Of a stretch of 64,000 bases of DNA, positions 33,634-45,983 are shown piece after piece; the first letter of the stretch is position 1; each line of letters begins with the position of its first letter. The DNA lies in assembly GCA_024364735.1 (NCBI GenBank), contig JAGFNQ010000193.1, forward strand, positions 97,087 through 161,086. Direction: 5' to 3'. The notes beneath the pieces were generated by a model. The model was not told where the DNA came from, did no database searches, and saw only the letters and a list, made by a program, of their open reading frames with translations. The DNA is from Boesenbergia rotunda (lineage: Eukaryota > Streptophyta > Magnoliopsida > Zingiberales > Zingiberaceae). The position numbers and the translations under genes are program-made.

Positions 33634-34303
33634 TGATGTGCAACAACCCAAGTTTAGTTAGGAATAAACAACAAACAATAATAGTATTGTAACAGAATTA
33701 AGCATAAAAAATTTTACAATCATGTACATAACCTCCCCCGAACTACTCTCCCCCTTTGATCACAGCAAAAATGGGACAAAAAAAATAGGGAAGGAAAAAT
33801 ATAATTAGGGAAGAAAAAAATTTTAAGTGTGATAACAAATATTCTAAGTAAAAAGAATCGTATTACCACAAATTTTTCAAATTTAAAATGACATATTTTT
33901 CAGAAGTTAATTCCAATTTTTTTTATTGAAAAAAAATAAATTTCAATAAACGATTCATAAAAAATCGAACATTTATGAAAAAAATCTGAATATTTTTGTC
34001 AAAGTCGAAGATGAAGATATGAGTTTAGACAAAAATTTTCAACTTTAAATTTGTTTATCAAGTCTGAAAATAACAGATACGAGTTTTTGAAGAATATTTT
34101 TTTTTTAAATCGAAAAATACTTCGAATATTTTTTTTAAAAAAATTATAATGAGTTTTTCCACTATATCTGAATCATGAAAAATTAGATCAATAAAAATAA
34201 ATTATTTATCTATTTTTTTTAATTTTAATTTCAAATTTTGACCGAAAATATTTGAAAAATATTAACATAACTTTTGTAAAAGAATTCTGCACAAAAAAAC
34301 TTA
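33634..34303 (-). other. Element F AT-rich noncoding region
   Basis: About 670 bp, strongly AT-rich, without a reading frame. It lies where Pol would be in a complete element. Confidence 0.6.
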
Positions 34304-35191
34304 TCAGTTTAAAATAAATTTTGGAACCCAAAATAAATTTCCATCTACGGGGTTAATCAAAAACTTTGGAGGAATATAATTTCTAGGAATTTTCCTAATC
34401 TGGCCCTTATGATTTTTAACATACCAATTCAGATTTTCAGGATAAAAATTCTTTTTAATTCTTAAACATGCAATATCATTTTCTAATTTCTCCACTAGAT
34501 TCTTCAAATTTTCATTTTCTATTTTTAATTGGTCGGATAGAACAGATGAGCATACAGTGCCAAATCTTTCTTTTAACTCAGAGTTTTCTATCTCCAATTT
34601 ATTCATCGACTTAACCATGGATTTTATTACCGAGTAGATTCGAGCAGGTGGAAGTAGACATACCTCACTTACCGGGTCGGTTTCGAAAAGCGAGGTTCCT
34701 CCTTCGTCGTCGCTTTCTTCTGATGTCTCTCCCCCTTCATCAGTGCTCCCTTCTTGATGGTTTGCCATCAGCGCAAGTCCCGCGTATTCTTGACCTTCCG
34801 ACTACTTTGACGAGGTCTCATCGTCGAGTTGGATCTTCCTTGTGTTCAGTGCGGCGATGTCTGATTTCTTATTCTTCTCTTCATGCAATTCTAGGAATTT
34901 CTCCCAGAGCTCTTTTGCCGAGTTGTAATTCTTGATGCGGTTAATTTCTTGCGCGGGAAGAACGGCTAGTAGATGAAATTCAGCTTTGCCGTTTGCTTCA
35001 AAGTCTGATTTCTCCTTCATGGTCCACGACTTTATTTCTTTATCCTTGCCGTTGTTGTCTTTAGGAACTGAAAAATCATTTTTCATAATTATTAGCAATT
35101 CAATATCAGTTTTAAAAAATACCTGCATTCGGCGCTTCCACATCGCGAACTCCCCCTCAAATTTTGGCGGGTAGATTACGGCTCCAACCAT
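34304..35191 (-). pseudogene. Element F gag, split by one amber codon
   Basis: From the ATG at 35191: MVGAVIYPPKFEGEFAMWKR opens a copia-type Gag N-terminus, with NYNSAKELWEKFLELHEEK near residue 100. A TAG at 34802-34804 interrupts. The same phase then continues through MANHQEGSTDEGGETSEESD, a long heptad-like stretch rich in Leu, Glu and Asn that should form a coiled coil, and ends NPVDGNLFWVPKFILN at 34304. The WVPK ending is where Gag of related elements passes into the protease. The amber codon may be a single C-to-T change. No zinc knuckle was seen. Confidence 0.82.
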
Positions 35192-35241
35192 TTTTCTTGA
35201 AATTGCTGCAGTCGGCGATTAGTCCTTCTGCGGCGACCTTG

Positions 35242-35253
35242 GCTCTGATACCA
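35242..35253 (-). promoter_or_regulatory. Element F primer binding site (initiator tRNA-Met)
   Basis: GCTCTGATACCA on the plus strand, 2 bp from the LTR edge. Confidence 0.93.
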
Positions 35254-35255
35254 CT

Positions 35256-36242
35256 TGTTGGATCGGGTTGGACCGGCTAGAGGGGGGTGAATAGACGGGG
35301 AAAAAAAATTATGAAAGTGGAGGCACTCGTCTTCAAAAAAGAACTTGGTCGCAACTGAGAACGTTGCTTCTAAGGCAGTGGACGCTCAATAAAAATCTCC
35401 TTGTGGCGGAGAAGCCTTACAAAAATAGCACACTAGAGATTTTACAAGAATGAATAAAATGATTGATTTCTAAAGCAAAACATCTAAGTCTATTTATAGC
35501 CTAAGAGAATAAATCTGGGTCTATTTATAGCCTAAGAGAATAAATCTGGATTGTTGATTGTTGATCACTTTTCTCTTGGCCGTTGATCCATGGATGTAAT
35601 CTGGATGGTTGATCTTGGATGGGATTAAACTGCATCCATTGGATTTGATTAAAGGATAATGTAACATTATCCTTTAAGTTTTAATTGTTTTAATTAAAAC
35701 TTTATCTTTCCTCGAGATGGCTGTTGGAATCTCCATGTCGCTGTTGTAATCTCTAAGTAGTAATATCGGCAACATTTCACTGCCATCGCCCTTTAGTCCA
35801 AATGGTAAGTGGGTTAGTCTGTGTTGTTGAGGTCTCGGGTTCGATCCTTCGTGGCACTAAATAATTTTCTCTTTTCTTTTGGGCGCTTGGACTAGTCTTT
35901 TTGATTCTTCGTCTTCTGGGTGATTTCCGGCCAACCGGAGTTAGGCTCAGCCGAACCCGACTCCGGCCTTTCGCCCCTCGAGCGTCCTTCCTCCCGGCTT
36001 CTCGTCCCTCGGACACCGCGCACGTCCTTCTCGCTCCACCGGTGTACTCTTCCGCAGCATCCGCGTCCCTCGGATTGTACCGAGCCCGTCGGCTCACTTC
36101 CCCGCACAATCCTTCTCGTCCGCTACGTCTTACACTCGACTTCCTCCGTACCTAAGCTCCTGCACACTTAGTAGAGGGATTAAAACCAACAGGACCTAAC
36201 CTAACTTGGTTGATCACATCAAAACCAACTAGGGCACCAACA
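35256..36242 (-). repeat. Element F 5' LTR
   Basis: Near-identical to 32666-33620, with a tandemly duplicated 32-bp block around GGGTCTATTTATAGCC at about 35487-35550. TCTATTTATAGCC supplies a minus-strand TATA-like sequence. Confidence 0.92.
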
Positions 36243-36247
36243 CATGG

Positions 36248-37999
36248 CACATGACCAAGGGATCCTCATCAATGTCTCATCTCAGGAGTTGTCTTTTCTC
36301 TCTGGTATGATCAGTGGTTTTCGTTGGAGACAAGCCTTGGATTTGAAGAGGGGTTCATCGAAGAAGAGGAATTCCCAAGGGAGTGTTGTTGTGAGGGGTT
36401 TGACATTGACTGGAATTAGGACAGGGGGATCTTTGTACACCCCGTTTCTAGGACTGTGACTTTGGACTCGTACGATAAATTATGGGAGGTTCACTTCGAC
36501 ACGTAGACTTCATTTATGAGGCGGGTATTTCTTCTTTGTACTTGGTAGTTATTATACTTAAATGCATAGTTATTTATTATCTAAGTAGGTTGATTTATCT
36601 TAAATCTATTCAGTTTATTTTTCCCCCTTGAAACTTATTCTTGCTTGACCTTTGAGTAGTAATTCAAAATGTTCAGTTATATAGTATCAACTCTTGGTTT
36701 CTGATCTAAGAGTATCGTTTGTACGCGTGTCTGTAGAACTTTCATTTAACCTATCTAGGATTTGGTTGGCATTAGATATACCCTATCCAGTAGATTAGTT
36801 GCATACTTATTTATTACAGTATTGATTGAATACATATGTATCATATTGATTATATGATTTTGGTTTGATTAAGGTTGTGTCTATTAGTGACATGCATCAT
36901 AGTATTGTTTGTATGCTGTGACCATTGGTTCACTTGTGGTTGAAATGGGTCGTTGGTTATATTTTCTATTATGTCACGCTTAGTTAAAGTTGTATGTAGA
37001 CAGTTGATACCACCCAAGTGCTAGTATTTTTGGGATTTTATAGTCACATGTATTATGACTTTTCATGCATAGTCATAGGTATTATGGCTTTTTTGCATAG
37101 CCACAGGTTTTTTGTGCTTGTATTTTATCCACCCGACCTACCCAGTGTAATGGTAGTTGAAGTATTGTACAGATCAGGTCATTACATCATATGCATTTTG
37201 CTTGTGTTTGCTGTATTTGTTTGAGCTATAATTGCTACATTTGATTGACATGTATATACGGTTATGATTTTCATTTATTATATGATTTGAAATTGCTCAG
37301 CAGTATAAGCAATTTATTAAGGTATTATGGGGATTTCTAATCATGTCTCTGCGTGTTACAATGATTTTCAAGTATGTTTATATATTTGATTTATGCTCTA
37401 AATCCTAGAGACTATATACCTTTGTTTCTATCTGCTTGGTTTTATCCATATTATATCATGCATTTATCCTTCTACTATACCCACAGAGTTCATCCGGACT
37501 CACCACCATTTGATTTTCTTTTTGTTTCAGATAATTGATAGTTGTGTTTCGTGCCGCTAAGAGAGGATTCATCTGTCAGTCCTCAACCTTGAGTATTTTT
37601 AGTTGTTTTGTACTTTCTTAGTAGTCTTGTCCTTATTTATGTCTCTTTAATTTTATTTTCATTACGGATTATATTTTATTTTCTATAGTCTTTGTATTGT
37701 GAGTAATTTTATTCGGAGTTAGATTTTGCAGAGTTGATGGTTATATTTTTTTTCATTATTCAATGCGTGATTGTGATATTGTACTTTATTTATGATAGTA
37801 TTGTCAATCATGTTAGTTGTATATATATTATGTATGGAGAAGTATGTATTTAAGTTTCTGATTATCCGCCGTACAGGAGAGATGTTGCTTGTTTTTCAAG
37901 TATGCGTGGGTCTCTGAGGGTGTGACAATTTTTTCTCAACAATTAGTCTCATGCAAATTTCAGCATATTTGGATTTGTGGATTTAGCTTGCATATGATC
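36248..37999. other. Interval without recognisable gene; possible old gypsy LTR
   Basis: No supported gene. A 71-codon frame at 36244-36459 has no known domain. At 37480-37550 a block reads ACAGAGTTCATCCGGACTCACCACC-like words followed by TTTCAG, and GAGGGTGTGACA ends at 37927. Both recall LTRs of chromovirus-type gypsy elements, but no matching start or target duplication was found. A short imperfect tandem of ATTATG-containing units lies at about 37035-37110. Confidence 0.35.
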
Positions 38000-38014
38000 A
38001 AATGCCCTTATTCT

Positions 38015-38327
38015 GCCCTCATGGGCATGGCGCAACGATTAAGACGTAACAGAGATAAATCGAGTGCTTCAATTCAATTCTCTGTTGGGATATATGCTGG
38101 CGTTGAATTTAGTAGAAAAAGTTGGATTGTGCGGCCATGAATCAAAGTAAGCCCATGAGTTTGCCTTCAAGAGCAGAGTATCGATTCAGCATTGGACGGT
38201 CTTATAAGGACGACGAATACCGTGGGGTTAACTACCAATGACTTGTTGTAGTGCTTCTATGATTTACCCTTGGAGACCGATAAGAAACTTCTGTAGGGTC
38301 GGACTGGTCTCCTGGGTTAGAAAAAAA
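38015..38327 (+). mobile_element. SINE, tRNA-type head, A-rich tail
   Basis: The head GGGCATGGCGCAACGATTAAG resembles a Pol III A box, and GCTTCAATTC about 35 nt on is a one-off B box. The 3' end is GGGTTAG followed by A8. Flanking direct repeats are AAATGCCCTTATTCT (from 38000) and AAATGCCCCTTATTCT (from 38326), differing by one inserted C. Length, tail and duplication fit a plant SINE. The family was not identified. Confidence 0.65.
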
Positions 38328-38341
38328 ATGCCCCTTATTCT

Positions 38342-38697
38342 TCAAAATACATTACTTTTTTTTAATCCAGGTATCCAGATCTTCGAGCCAACTAATCTTG
38401 GAGGTGGTCGGCTTGATCTCCCAGAAATTTTCCACAAGCTACCTGAGTAAATCTGAGAAGCACAGATGGGTCTTGGCGAACGGTCCAACATCACGAGTGA
38501 TTCAAACAAAACGGGCATATGATATACCCTTTGAGAGATTCTACGAGTATGGGAGCCCGTCCTATCTCTTACCATCACACCCTGCCCCCGAGGCTTACTT
38601 ATTATTTTCTTTCTTTCTGTAAAAGGTCATTCGTTGACCCCCGGATGCCCCACACAGCCGACCCCACAACCATTTATAGAGAAATAAATTAGGAAAT
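38342..38697. other. Interval without recognisable feature
   Basis: No gene, repeat or site could be supported between the SINE and the MITE. Confidence 0.5.
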
Positions 38698-38705
38698 CGA
38701 ACAAG

Positions 38706-39122
38706 TAGAGTTGTAAATAAGCCAAGTCGAGCCAAACTTTATGGTATTCAAGGTTGTTTGATACGGTAACTGAGTCAAGCCAAGCCAAGCCTAACATAAA
38801 TTAAGTCATTGATATGATTCTTTAAGCTTGACTTGATTTCTTTTTTATGAGCTTGAGCTTAGTTAACTTGAGCATGATTTATTTAGATATTATCAAGTTC
38901 TTAATTCAAGCTTATTTGATTGTTAAAACTTTTACATTTTTAAACTTGTTTGGTTGGTTATTAAGTTTGGTTATTGAGTTTGAAAATATAAATTTGTTTA
39001 TATATTTTGAAACATTCTTTATTTAGCATATTGATAAGAATTTTATTGAACGAACATAAATAAGCTCTTTCGAAGTCGAACACCAAATTTATTTATGAAA
39101 GCTTGATTCATTTACAACCCTA
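38706..39122. mobile_element. hAT-type MITE, copy 2 (417 bp)
   Basis: Ends TAGAGTTGTAAATAAGCC and inverted TAGGGTTGTAAATGAATC. Flanks CGAACAAG (38698-38705) and CGAGCAAG (39123-39130), 7 of 8 identical. The interior matches copy 3 at 45370 over most of its length. No coding capacity. Confidence 0.82.
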
Positions 39123-39570
39123 CGAGCAAGCTATGACATGAGAGAGTATTTCTCTCGGCTTCATCAGAAATCAACTCTTATTTCATTCTATAACTCTAGA
39201 CCAACTCAGCCAAATCTTGAGAGCTTATTGTTTTCTTAATCATTCAATAAGAGGTATCAATAGTTGATCAATTCTAGCAACAGATGCTAAGGAGGGTTTG
39301 CCAATTTTCTTGGTCGTGCCTTTCTTTTCATCAACACAAAGGAGACAATAAATTGCAGAATCCAAATAAGAGAGAATTTGACTGAGTAGCTTGGTAGTGG
39401 ATTTTGTGAGCAAAGTTTGAGATTACTATTATGATAATGTTGCAATTTTCTATTTTACAAAATTAATTAATGTTCCTCAAAAGCATAGTTACTTCTCAAA
39501 ATATCATCTAAATTTTTTAATGCAATAAGTATTTTTAACCGGTTTATTCGATTTTCCTTTATTAGAATTA

Positions 39571-39784
39571 GGGGCACTTGATAAGCAGATTTAGAAGTCG
39601 GGAATGAGAATGAAATCTATTTCATTCTCATTTATGATGCTTGATATACGGAATCGGAATCAAAATATGGATATGATACCCATGATTTTATAACTTAGCC
39701 CCTATTAGGTTATCACCAAACTCATAAACCCCTCAATCAAAGCTCATTATTATTTTCATTGTCGAATATATACCAAGCATCCCT
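39571..39784. mobile_element. Small MITE with TTA flanks (PIF/Harbinger-like)
   Basis: Ends GGGGCACTTGATAA and inverted AGGGATGCTTGGTA, flanked by TTA at 39568-39570 and 39785-39787. It contains AATGAGAATGAAAT and its inverted copy near 39600. A TTA duplication is typical of PIF/Harbinger MITEs. Confidence 0.55.
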
Positions 39785-39787
39785 TTA

Positions 39788-41268
39788 ACGTAGAAATTGT
39801 TGAAAAATTAAATTTTGTGCACTTCCATCGTCCACATGAGTCTCAATCCTTATCAGTGCTCTACACTGTTGACTCTTTATAAACTACAATCACTAATTTT
39901 GTGCACTTTCACCATCCACCCCCTCTATGATCGATTAAAATAATGACTCATTTTTTATTATTAATTTAGATATTCAAACCCGTACAGATCCGACTAATTT
40001 TGAAAATGAACAATCTTCACCCAAAATTTAATCTGGTGAATAACGACTCATCTTCTCTATAAACATCGTTCTTCATATTCGTCATTCCATCATCATCAAT
40101 CAATGTAAAAACAAAACATTAAAAAAAATGAGTATTATCATTTAAGCAGTTTAATCTGATGTAAATGAATTTAGCAAAATAAGGTGATTGAAACCAACAA
40201 CTTAGGAGTATTATCCATAAACATTTTTCTTTTTAATATTGGGTAAAGATAAAAATAACAAAAAAAATCATATAAACCAGAACCATACTAATGGCTTCTC
40301 TACTTAAGTTCCCCTTCATCCAAGATTTCATCTTCAAGTGAGATAAGATTTTTGTTGGTTTTGAGATTTTATTATTTAAACCTACACTTTTAACACTTCC
40401 TAAAATTTTTGGTCTCAAACAAACTTATAATTCCAGTTTGATATCTAAAAATTGTAAAGTAACTTTCACATGATTGAATCCATCTCCCTTGATAAGACAT
40501 CAAGATAAAAATGAGTTTGGTGCTAAGAGAATATTGTATATCATATGAAAATAAAGCAGTTCAATAAGAGTAGAATACATCAATATCTACATCTTGTATA
40601 AAAAACCTTTGGATCGTCCCTAAATGCTTCTTAATAAAAATGATAAACTAAAACCCTCACCTCTAAGACTTTTTAAATAATAATAATAATAATAACCCTT
40701 TTCACAAAGGAAAAGGCCTCTGCAATTTTTTGACACTATAACATCTCCTAAATTCCAAAACACTTAAAGGAAGAATTCAAAGCCTAACATTGTATGAGAT
40801 CATACTAAATATCATCTTTAAAATCAGTACCACAAAGTTTGTTCAGCACATAGGCACAACCAAACATATTGGAAAATATACGATCAAAGTCAACAGATAA
40901 CACATGAAAGTAATTTTGTTTGGGTTTTTTTCCCCCTATCTGTGGGGATCTTTACATATTTTTTTTTAAACTTGATTCTGCTTGGAGTGCTTCTGATGTT
41001 ATTATAGTCATATCAAACACTTTCCATGCAATGGCCTGAATCCAATGGGTTAACCGATTAACAGCCTAATTAGCCTATCCTACATGTAAAAACAAACCCC
41101 CAAAAAACTAGTTACAAAGTACCAGTTCAACAAAGCAAACTCACCTTGAGGTCGCAACCAAAATGAACGACAAGGTATATGTGCTTGTAATCAACATTTG
41201 CTTCCACCAGTTAGTTGGCTAACGTGTTCGAATGCTACTGGAGCTCAAATCCCTTGTACTGCCATTTG
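39788..41268. other. Intergenic region downstream of the photolyase gene
   Basis: AT-rich, with a (TAA)n run at about 40676-40696. A 61-codon minus-strand frame at 40233-40418 has no known domain. The photolyase transcript presumably ends in the right-hand few hundred bases, but no polyadenylation site was assigned. Confidence 0.5.
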
Positions 41269-44200
41269 CTATGATTTCAAATGTTTTGTTACAAGACTTG
41301 TTAAAGTATCCGATTTCCTCTTCTTGGTTCCACCGACCAGCTTATTCACATAGGCTATGTATCCTTCCACGTTAAATTTTCTTTTGCAACCTGCATAATT
41401 CATGTAGCGAATCTTTCCAAAGATTGGCCTCTCTTTCCAGCCCTGGAATAGAAGATATCCAACAAAAACACCATCAATATATTTCACTGAAAACCAGCAT
41501 CGTAACACAAGAAACTCAACAATGTTTGGGAGGTGGTGTATGGATCCTAGAAGTCCATAGCTTGATGAAATCAACGGCAAATTAAACATTAAAACAATAG
41601 TAGCAGCGTTTGTGATCCAGAAAACATAAGCATAGTTATCAGAAGACAGACCTGATCATGGACGCCACATATAGACCACATGCAACCGACATAGCCATTT
41701 GGATCTCTCCCATCCAACTCATACTGTAAGTGGCGACGCAAAAAATAATAATAAAGCACAATAACAGTTGTAGATCTTGAATAGATAACTTGAATAGGAA
41801 AGCATATCTCAATACTAATCTATAAATAATTTGAAATAACTAGCTTATATTTGACCACAACATGAAAAATGGAAAGCTACATTATCAGACACCATTGCCA
41901 TCAATTTGAATTATCAAACTATTTGGGATGGACTATATCCCTCCATTGAACTCTATGCACAGCTACTGTCATCATCATCTTTGTCCCACCTATTTGGGAT
42001 CAACTACAAAAATCTTATCCTTTAAGCTCCATACAAGGTCACATGAATGTTTGCCCCACTCTATGGATGACCATATCACTATTCACATTCAAATCCTTAA
42101 TTACTTGCATTGCATCAAACTAAATTTTCTTTGATTTCCTTTATTTCCCATACTTCCAATTCTAATTGGCTTATATGAATCTATTGGTTGTCATTGAAGT
42201 GTTATTGTCATCTAAACTTTTTTTTTTGTTAGAACTACAACTAATTGAACTGGATGGTAGTTTCTTTTTTACTTTTAACTTTATTTAACAAATTTCAAAT
42301 TCCATCTGCATGGGCTTGACATCTGTGTTCCACAATAAAATAGAGATGGCATCATTCTCTTAGAAATAATAGAAATAGTTCTTAAACAATTTGCAAGTTA
42401 GTTATTTTGAAAGAATAGACTAAAAGAACCAATTTCAACATATCTGTAGGCCTCTTTGATATTACATACTGATACAAGTTTTTACCCTACAGCAGACTAG
42501 AAAGAACTGAATGATAGGATTAAGTGATTCCTGATGATGCAACTGTTGGTCGACATATATAAAGATATGTAATTCATAGTTGGAAGTGCACATAGCTATG
42601 GCAGGGATCATCTGCATAGCTAGCAATAATACTTTTCTAGAAAGTAAATGGGCAGGGTGAAGCCCACCAGTACGGCTGGTGATCATGAACTATGAGAGAA
42701 TTCTTTACGGGATCAAAAGATGTATATAACAGTAGTTCCAAGAATGTTGTGTTCTGCAATCTTCCAATAGTGCAATATATGTGTATATGAGAGAAGTGGT
42801 GATAAATGAGAGAAGTGGTGCGACCAATACACTTGTCAAGACAGTCTGTTTTCATTTTGATACTAGCCAAGCAGAACCAATATACCATTATAAAGAACTC
42901 CACTCATTATAAAGAACTCCATTATGTAACAAGAACCTCTATACCTTGTCATTTAAGTATATTGCTATTGACAATGCTTCCTCTGGTCTGTTTGTCCATT
43001 CGAGGATTTTCTTAGCCCAGTACATCCTGTTGATCACAATCACATTATTCCAATGAAAGAGGAAAGAGAAATCCCAACAAATTTCTCGAGGTTAAATGGG
43101 ATTCTTAATCTGAGTCTTAAATGTTAAAAAGATGCATAGACAATTTAGCATCTTGAAATTCTCAAGTTGCTGACATGATTTATAACAATATGAATGAAGA
43201 TTGTTGTTTAAAGCTACAGGGGTACAAAACAAACTGTAGCAAGATTGATGAAAAGGAAATCATAATACGGGGTAAGACTGATTTTAAAAAATCAGCTTGT
43301 ACCTCATGTATCCATGCATTTTCCCACAGTGAACCATCTCAAGTTGCGAGGCATTCCATAGCTGAAAGGTACGAACGAAATTAAGAGTTACACAGGTAAA
43401 CATTATTTATTTATAAAATTATTCAAATATCACTCGTAAACTTACAGGATCAGCAGTTTTTGCTTTCTCTAGCTGCTCTCTCCTGCAAAGAGTAAAGAAA
43501 TTAAGCAACCAGGATAACAGTGAACACTATTTGCAAATATAAAATGATTCAACGGTCAAAAAGAAAGATGGGCTGATGAAAATTCTATCAATCACTTACG
43601 AATAAATATGCTCTCGTTTATCTTTAGCATGACCCATCAAGGACTTCCGAGCCCACTCCCATGCACCTTGCAACGAATCATAATGAGGTTGGTAATAGCA
43701 AAAATTATCAGCCAACTCCCTCCTCACAATCAATTCCTCCAAGAATGCATCCACCGACTGTGCGTCGTTCATTCGCAACAAGCATATATCAGTTATTCTT
43801 ATATTAGTGACTTCCAAAAAAAGCCCATTAGTTGCATGAAGAAGAATCTAAATTGTTGAACAACATGTAACTGCATTTCTTGCTAATTTGCAGTTAATAT
43901 ATTGGCTATCAAAAAAAAAAAAAAAAAAGATTCAACAAAATTTCTTTAACACATGGTTGTGCAATAATCTGTAATTACTTGAATACAAAATAGTTCAACA
44001 ATCTCTTCCCGGAGACAAATTGAATAACAAGACAAGATTGTTCACTACTAATCTACACTGCGTTTTATGACATAAAAGTATTGTATTTAAAAAAAAAACA
44101 ATGCAGGAAAAAATTGAAAAGGCACTCCATTTTACACACCTTCAGGGAAATAGGCATACCTTGGGACAGGAATTCCGAAGCTTCCGAGCTTCAAGAGCAC

Positions 44201-45166
44201 ACCGCTGAGCCGAGATATGGCCAAAGTGCAGGTAAGGCGAGAGCCCCGACAATGCCCTCGGCTTCACTGGATCATTACGATCACTGTCGTAACTCTTCAA
44301 CCTCTTTGTCAAAAAGCCGTCTTTGCTTCCCATCAGCATCTCTGTCGCAGCTTCCTCCCCCGGCTCACACCAGTTGATCTCCGGCACTTCCCCTGTTTCC
44401 CTGTGTCAAAAGGAGAATCGGAGATGTCAGCAAACTCGTGCCAAGATTCGAATTTTAGGGCATTCTAAATATGTTAAACGGATTGATGAGTTAACTCAAT
44501 GACTTCGTTGATCAGTTCATCCCATTCTATTTCAGGCGGTGCCTCCCCAGCCCACGGCACCACGGGGACCGGAAGCTTGGGGAACTCGACTAGAAACCCA
44601 GGGAGGAGACGATGGATCTTGGAGCGGATCGTCTTGGCGCTGTATTCGAGCTTGTCGGAGGCGACCCAGATAGGGACCACGTTGTGGGCATCAACCTCGT
44701 GGAAGGCAACCTCAGCGGGCAGGCGCTCGCAGAGAGCGTCCTTCCAATCGCGGACGGGGCGCAGGGGTGAGAAATCGGCGACGAGGGTGGAGGCTCCGAG
44801 GCGGCGGAAGAGATCAGGAAGGACATCGGGGGCGTCGCCGCGGAGAAGGAAGAAGGGGAGTCCGAGGGCTGCGAGGCGGTGAGCGAGAGGGCGGAGAGCG
44901 CGGAGCATGAAGCCGAGCTGGCGGGCGTGGGCGCCGAGAAAACGGCGGGAGAGGCAGAAGGCGACCGAGAGGGGGACGGCGGAGCGCGCGGCGAGATCAG
45001 CGGCGTGGAGGAGGGCCCAGTTGTCGGCGGCTCGCTGGTCGCGAAACATCCAATAGACGACGGGGCCGGAAGGGGAGGAGGAGGGGGAGCCGGGCCTGAG
45101 GAAGCGGACGCGGGCCGGGTGGACCGCGGCGGGTGCGGAGCTGGGTGCGACGACTGCGGCTGCCAT
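41269..45166 (-). CDS. PHR: Class II CPD photolyase (deoxyribodipyrimidine photo-lyase), 8 exons, 497 aa
   Basis: Repairs UV-induced cyclobutane pyrimidine dimers in DNA using blue/UV-A light and FADH-. Exons on the minus strand: 45166-44496, 44400-44160, 43757-43600, 43482-43446, 43361-43303, 43026-42945, 41723-41652, 41442-41269. All introns are GT-AG, and all phases agree, giving 1494 nt including TAG. Both class II signatures are intact: FLEELIVRRELADNF (residues 309-323) and GVHDQGWKERPIFGKIRYMN (436-455). FAD-pocket text NASQLEMVHCGKMHGYMRMY lies between. The N-terminal part (about 30-225) is the antenna-type Rossmann domain. KKRK at 480-483 could be a nuclear signal. Length fits plant class II enzymes (about 490-510). 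No frame defect is seen, so it is probably functional. Exon 1 is GC-rich, as in many monocot genes. Confidence 0.96.
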
Positions 45167-45274
45167 TTGGGATCGAAGAACAGCTATCGGTGTGTGGGCG
45201 TGACAGCGTGAAGCGTGCCCAAGGGAAGAAACGGGCGGGAAGTGGGGAGAGCTGTGACGGAGATGAAGCCACGT

Positions 45275-45282
45275 CCACGTGG
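45275..45282. promoter_or_regulatory. G-box (CCACGTGG) upstream of the photolyase ATG
   Basis: A palindromic G-box about 109 bp upstream of the ATG, with a second ACGT core (CCACGTCC) overlapping its left side at 45269-45276. G-boxes bind bZIP factors such as HY5, and plant CPD photolyase genes are known to be light- and HY5-responsive. The site may lie in the promoter or the 5' leader, since the transcription start is not known. Confidence 0.6.
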
Positions 45283-45369
45283 TTCGGAAAAGAGTGGAGG
45301 TGCTGGACCGGAATTGGGCCGGCGACGTAGACGTAAAGAGTTTTTTTTTTTAAATCCCTTTGCTTTCGG

Positions 45370-45843
45370 TAGAACGGATAGATTAAATTTTACTATGTTT
45401 AAATTTATTTAATAAAATAATTAAATTAAATCAAGTCAAATCTAAAATGAATTAAACTATTCAAATAATTATTCAAATTTTACTTGATTTCTCTTTTATG
45501 AATTTATGTTTAACATGAATTTGATTGATTAAGATATTATCAAACTCTCAATTAAAATTTATTTGATTTTTTAAAATTTTTATATTTTAAACTTTTAATA
45601 AAGATAATTATGCTCACCTGTCATCCTTTTATATTTAAAACTCATTTGATTAATTATTGACCTTGAAATATAAATTTATTTGTCCATTTTGAGATTTTTT
45701 TTATTTATTTACCAAGTTAATAAAAATTATATTAATGAACATTATTTGTAAATATTGTTCATAAATATTATTGTTATTTATGAATGTTATTCACTAACAT
45801 GTTCATGAATATTATTCACGAATATTAACGATTCATTTAATTG

Positions 45844-45884
<41 letters not shown>

Positions 45885-45956
45885 AACGACCATAAATAAA
45901 CTTTTGTTAAGCCAAATACCAAGCTTCTTCAAAGCATTCGGTTCATTGACAACCCT
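45370..45956. mobile_element. hAT-type MITE, copy 3, in the photolyase upstream region
   Basis: The right end CATTGACAACCCT and the body (for example ATTATCAAACTCTCAATTAA) match copy 2 in the same orientation. Flanks GCTTTCGG (45362-45369) and GCTTTAGG (45957-45964) match at 7 of 8. The left end is decayed (TAGAACGG). An (AT)n run lies at 45851-45882. It starts about 200 bp upstream of the photolyase ATG. Confidence 0.7.
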
Positions 45957-45983
45957 GCTTTAGGGCCTATTTATTCTAAAGCA

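Larger units (their letters stand above)
32666..36242 (-). mobile_element. Element F: gag-only LTR retrotransposon (3.6 kb)
   Basis: Two LTRs (32666-33620 and 35256-36242) flank only 1.6 kb. The 5-bp duplication CATGG is exact (32661-32665 and 36243-36247). On the minus strand the order is LTR, primer site, gag, AT-rich noncoding sequence, purine tract (33621-33633), LTR. No protease, integrase or RT is present. The LTRs are very similar, apart from a 32-bp tandem duplication in the right one (about 35487-35550), so insertion is fairly recent. Mobilisation must have relied on Pol from another element. The LTR layout (GGCTAGAGGGGGGTGAATAG) relates it to families A, B and D. Confidence 0.93.

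Noticed and set aside
36244..36459. Possible small host gene starting MAHDQGILINVSSQ.
   Set aside because: Its start overlaps the target duplication of F, so the ATG is partly created by the insertion; no domain and no splice evidence.
31579..37927. One large gypsy LTR spanning the MITE and element F, from TGTCGCAAC to GGGTGTGACA.
   Set aside because: No matching 5-bp flanks (TAATA versus ATTTT) and weak start. Only noted as a possibility under 36248-37999.
41890..42040. CACCTATTTGGGATCAACTAC-like words in photolyase intron 6 as a SINE.
   Set aside because: Reminiscent of common plant dispersed repeats, but no boxes, tail or duplication could be placed.
41269..45166. Cryptochrome or (6-4) photolyase instead of CPD photolyase.
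   Set aside because: Both class II CPD photolyase signatures are present, and there is no long cryptochrome C-terminal tail.
44499..45330. Several plus-strand and alternative-phase frames of 65-127 codons over the photolyase first exon.
   Set aside because: They are shadows of the GC-rich coding exon; none has a known domain.
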